Part shown: positions 62,701 through 64,000 of the stretch, piece after piece | Layout of the letters: every line of letters starts with the position of its first letter | Position numbering within the stretch: the first letter of the stretch is position 1 | Assembly (NCBI GenBank): GCA_007844125.1 | Contig: CM017572.1 | Span: 25,005,879 to 25,069,878 of the forward strand | DNA length: 64,000 nt | Direction: 5' to 3' | DNA from: Sinonovacula constricta | Taxonomy: Eukaryota > Mollusca > Bivalvia > Cardiida > Solecurtidae | The notes under the pieces: generated by a model | Seen by the model: only the letters and a program-made list of their open reading frames with translations | Told to the model about the DNA's origin: nothing | Database searches by the model: none | Position numbers and translations under genes: made by a program

Positions 62701-64000
62701 GTAAGCCTGTTTAAGGGTTGCTTATGCCATGTGGTTTCAATCTATATTTTAATCCATCCACAATTTTTGTTTGGATGCACAAAAAAGCATGGTGTGACAA
62801 CCTGACTGCCGGAGCTGTTCGAATTTATTTTTTGGATTTCAGAATGTTACAGGAAAAAATAGCATCTCAAATAAATAAAAAAAAAATGTATAAAATATGT
62901 CCAGATGATGCAAGGACTTTGTAAATCATTAATGATTTAACCCTTCCATAAACAATCCGTTTCAAGTAAATGTATATTTTGATCTAATTTACTTGTTAAT
63001 TGCAATTAATTAAAATTTAAGTGCGTTTATGATGTTCCAATAAAATATTTATGGTCATAATGACATTATTTATTAAAGATTTTCATGCTTCAAATTCTTG
63101 CTCGGTCTTACGGTACGCACACCATGCTAGAGTTCAATTGAATGTAACCTATATCAAGGGTTTTTTGGCTCATGTCTACCCTTTCTTGGTGATGGACAGT
63201 GTGACCATTGTGCTTTAGAATAGTGTGATGATGCGATAGAGGAAGACGGCAGATTGTCAAAATCGATAAAATGTCAATATAAAAAGAAAAACAGTAGATT
63301 TGGGAAACTCGAAATGGTAGAAAACTTTTTATCATTGCCAATGAAAGCATCAAAGTTCATCTTGCCAAAAGCTAGTGAAAGCTTTTTTTTGCGTGTGTTG
63401 AAAGTTTGTAATAGTTTGGGGTTTGTTTTTTCAAATAAGACATTGAAAAAAGCGTATATATTTGTTTTATAAGCATTGTTAGTTTTTCTACATAGGGTTG
63501 TTCATTTCCATTTGTCATTTCTTAATAATGGATAAATCTGAGTCAATTTCATATTGGTATTTAACATTTTATATAAGTTTGTCATTCATTTCAAGTTAGT
63601 TGGTTGAGAAAAAATTTCAAAAATAGGATTTGAACAAAAATGTCAAAAGTAGATTTGAATAAAATTCTTTATTGAGCATCTCGCATTCCGTCTTCTTCTG
63701 TCGCTTTAATATCGGTTACGTATGCGGTGACTAATGATTGATGTGGGATTTTCTAACTGCTAAATTTTTGCTGTTAATGTTGCACTTATTAACCACTGTT
63801 TAATCTTAATTAATTGACTAAAGGAAACGAGATATTTAAGATGTGTGCATAAATCATTTATTGTCTTTTCAACTGCCAATTTTTGACTATCTTTGGTTAT
63901 AAAGAACACTGCTTTATTGGCATGACAAAGTTTCATGCTCAAAGGAGATTACATAATAAAATCATTATATTATGTAAATCTTTTGAACTAGAAAGACTTT
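62701..64000. other. Intron after the IVS2 exon, to the window end
   Basis: AT-rich sequence. The IVS3 exon, expected to encode a DAWNIFDF-like motif, was not found, so it should lie beyond the window. Confidence 0.55.

Larger units (their letters stand above)
57853..62592. other. 4.7 kb intron between IVS1 and IVS2 exons
   Basis: It contains two SINE-A copies (59612, 60503) and an ATT microsatellite (62098). The remaining sequence is AT-rich. I found no extra exon. Confidence 0.6.

Noticed and set aside
1..64000. Search for a CRISPR array, operon, phage or other prokaryotic-type system
   Set aside because: The tandem repeats lack the repeat-spacer structure of CRISPR, and the coding content is a single intron-containing animal gene.

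Overview
The window is a piece of an animal nuclear genome: AT-rich introns, GT-AG splice sites, and many tRNA-derived SINEs, small inverted-repeat transposons and microsatellites. The protein sequence and the repeat types point to a mollusc, probably a bivalve. That placement is inference; no species can be named from the sequence.

One gene explains almost all of the recognisable coding sequence. It lies on the + strand and encodes the pore-forming alpha-1 subunit of a Cav2-type voltage-gated calcium channel, the single invertebrate counterpart of vertebrate CACNA1A/B/E, Drosophila cacophony and C. elegans unc-2. I placed 28 exon positions between 4421 and 62700. Their splice phases join without conflict into about 1,194 codons. 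The visible protein runs from IS1 to IVS2. The N-terminus, IVS3-S6 and the C-terminal tail lie outside the window. Three of the four selectivity-filter glutamates are visible (TMEGW in domain I, TGEDW in II, TGEGW in III). A Cav-beta binding site (AID) is present in the I-II linker.

Layout: 1-4420 upstream intron, rich in tandemly amplified SINE modules; 4421-15586 domain I; 16254-20153 I-II linker; 22793-29148 domain II; 37913-42119 II-III linker, with an 8.8 kb intron before it; 42291-56612 domain III, containing a 10.9 kb intron; 57688-62700 III-IV linker and IVS1-S2; then intron to the end.

The main biological signal is a pair of alternative IS4 voltage-sensor exons (8343-8434 and 9907-10001). 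They have identical splice phases, so only one can be used per mRNA. One version has proline where the other has the outermost gating arginine. Other notable points are three decayed copies of the IIS1 exon upstream of the real one, competing acceptors at the IIS6 and II-III linker exons, and a possible 27-nt microexon in the II-III linker. The 3' end of the commonest SINE resembles the 3' end of a LINE also present here, which suggests shared retrotransposition machinery. No bacterial-type system, CRISPR array or second convincing protein-coding gene was found.
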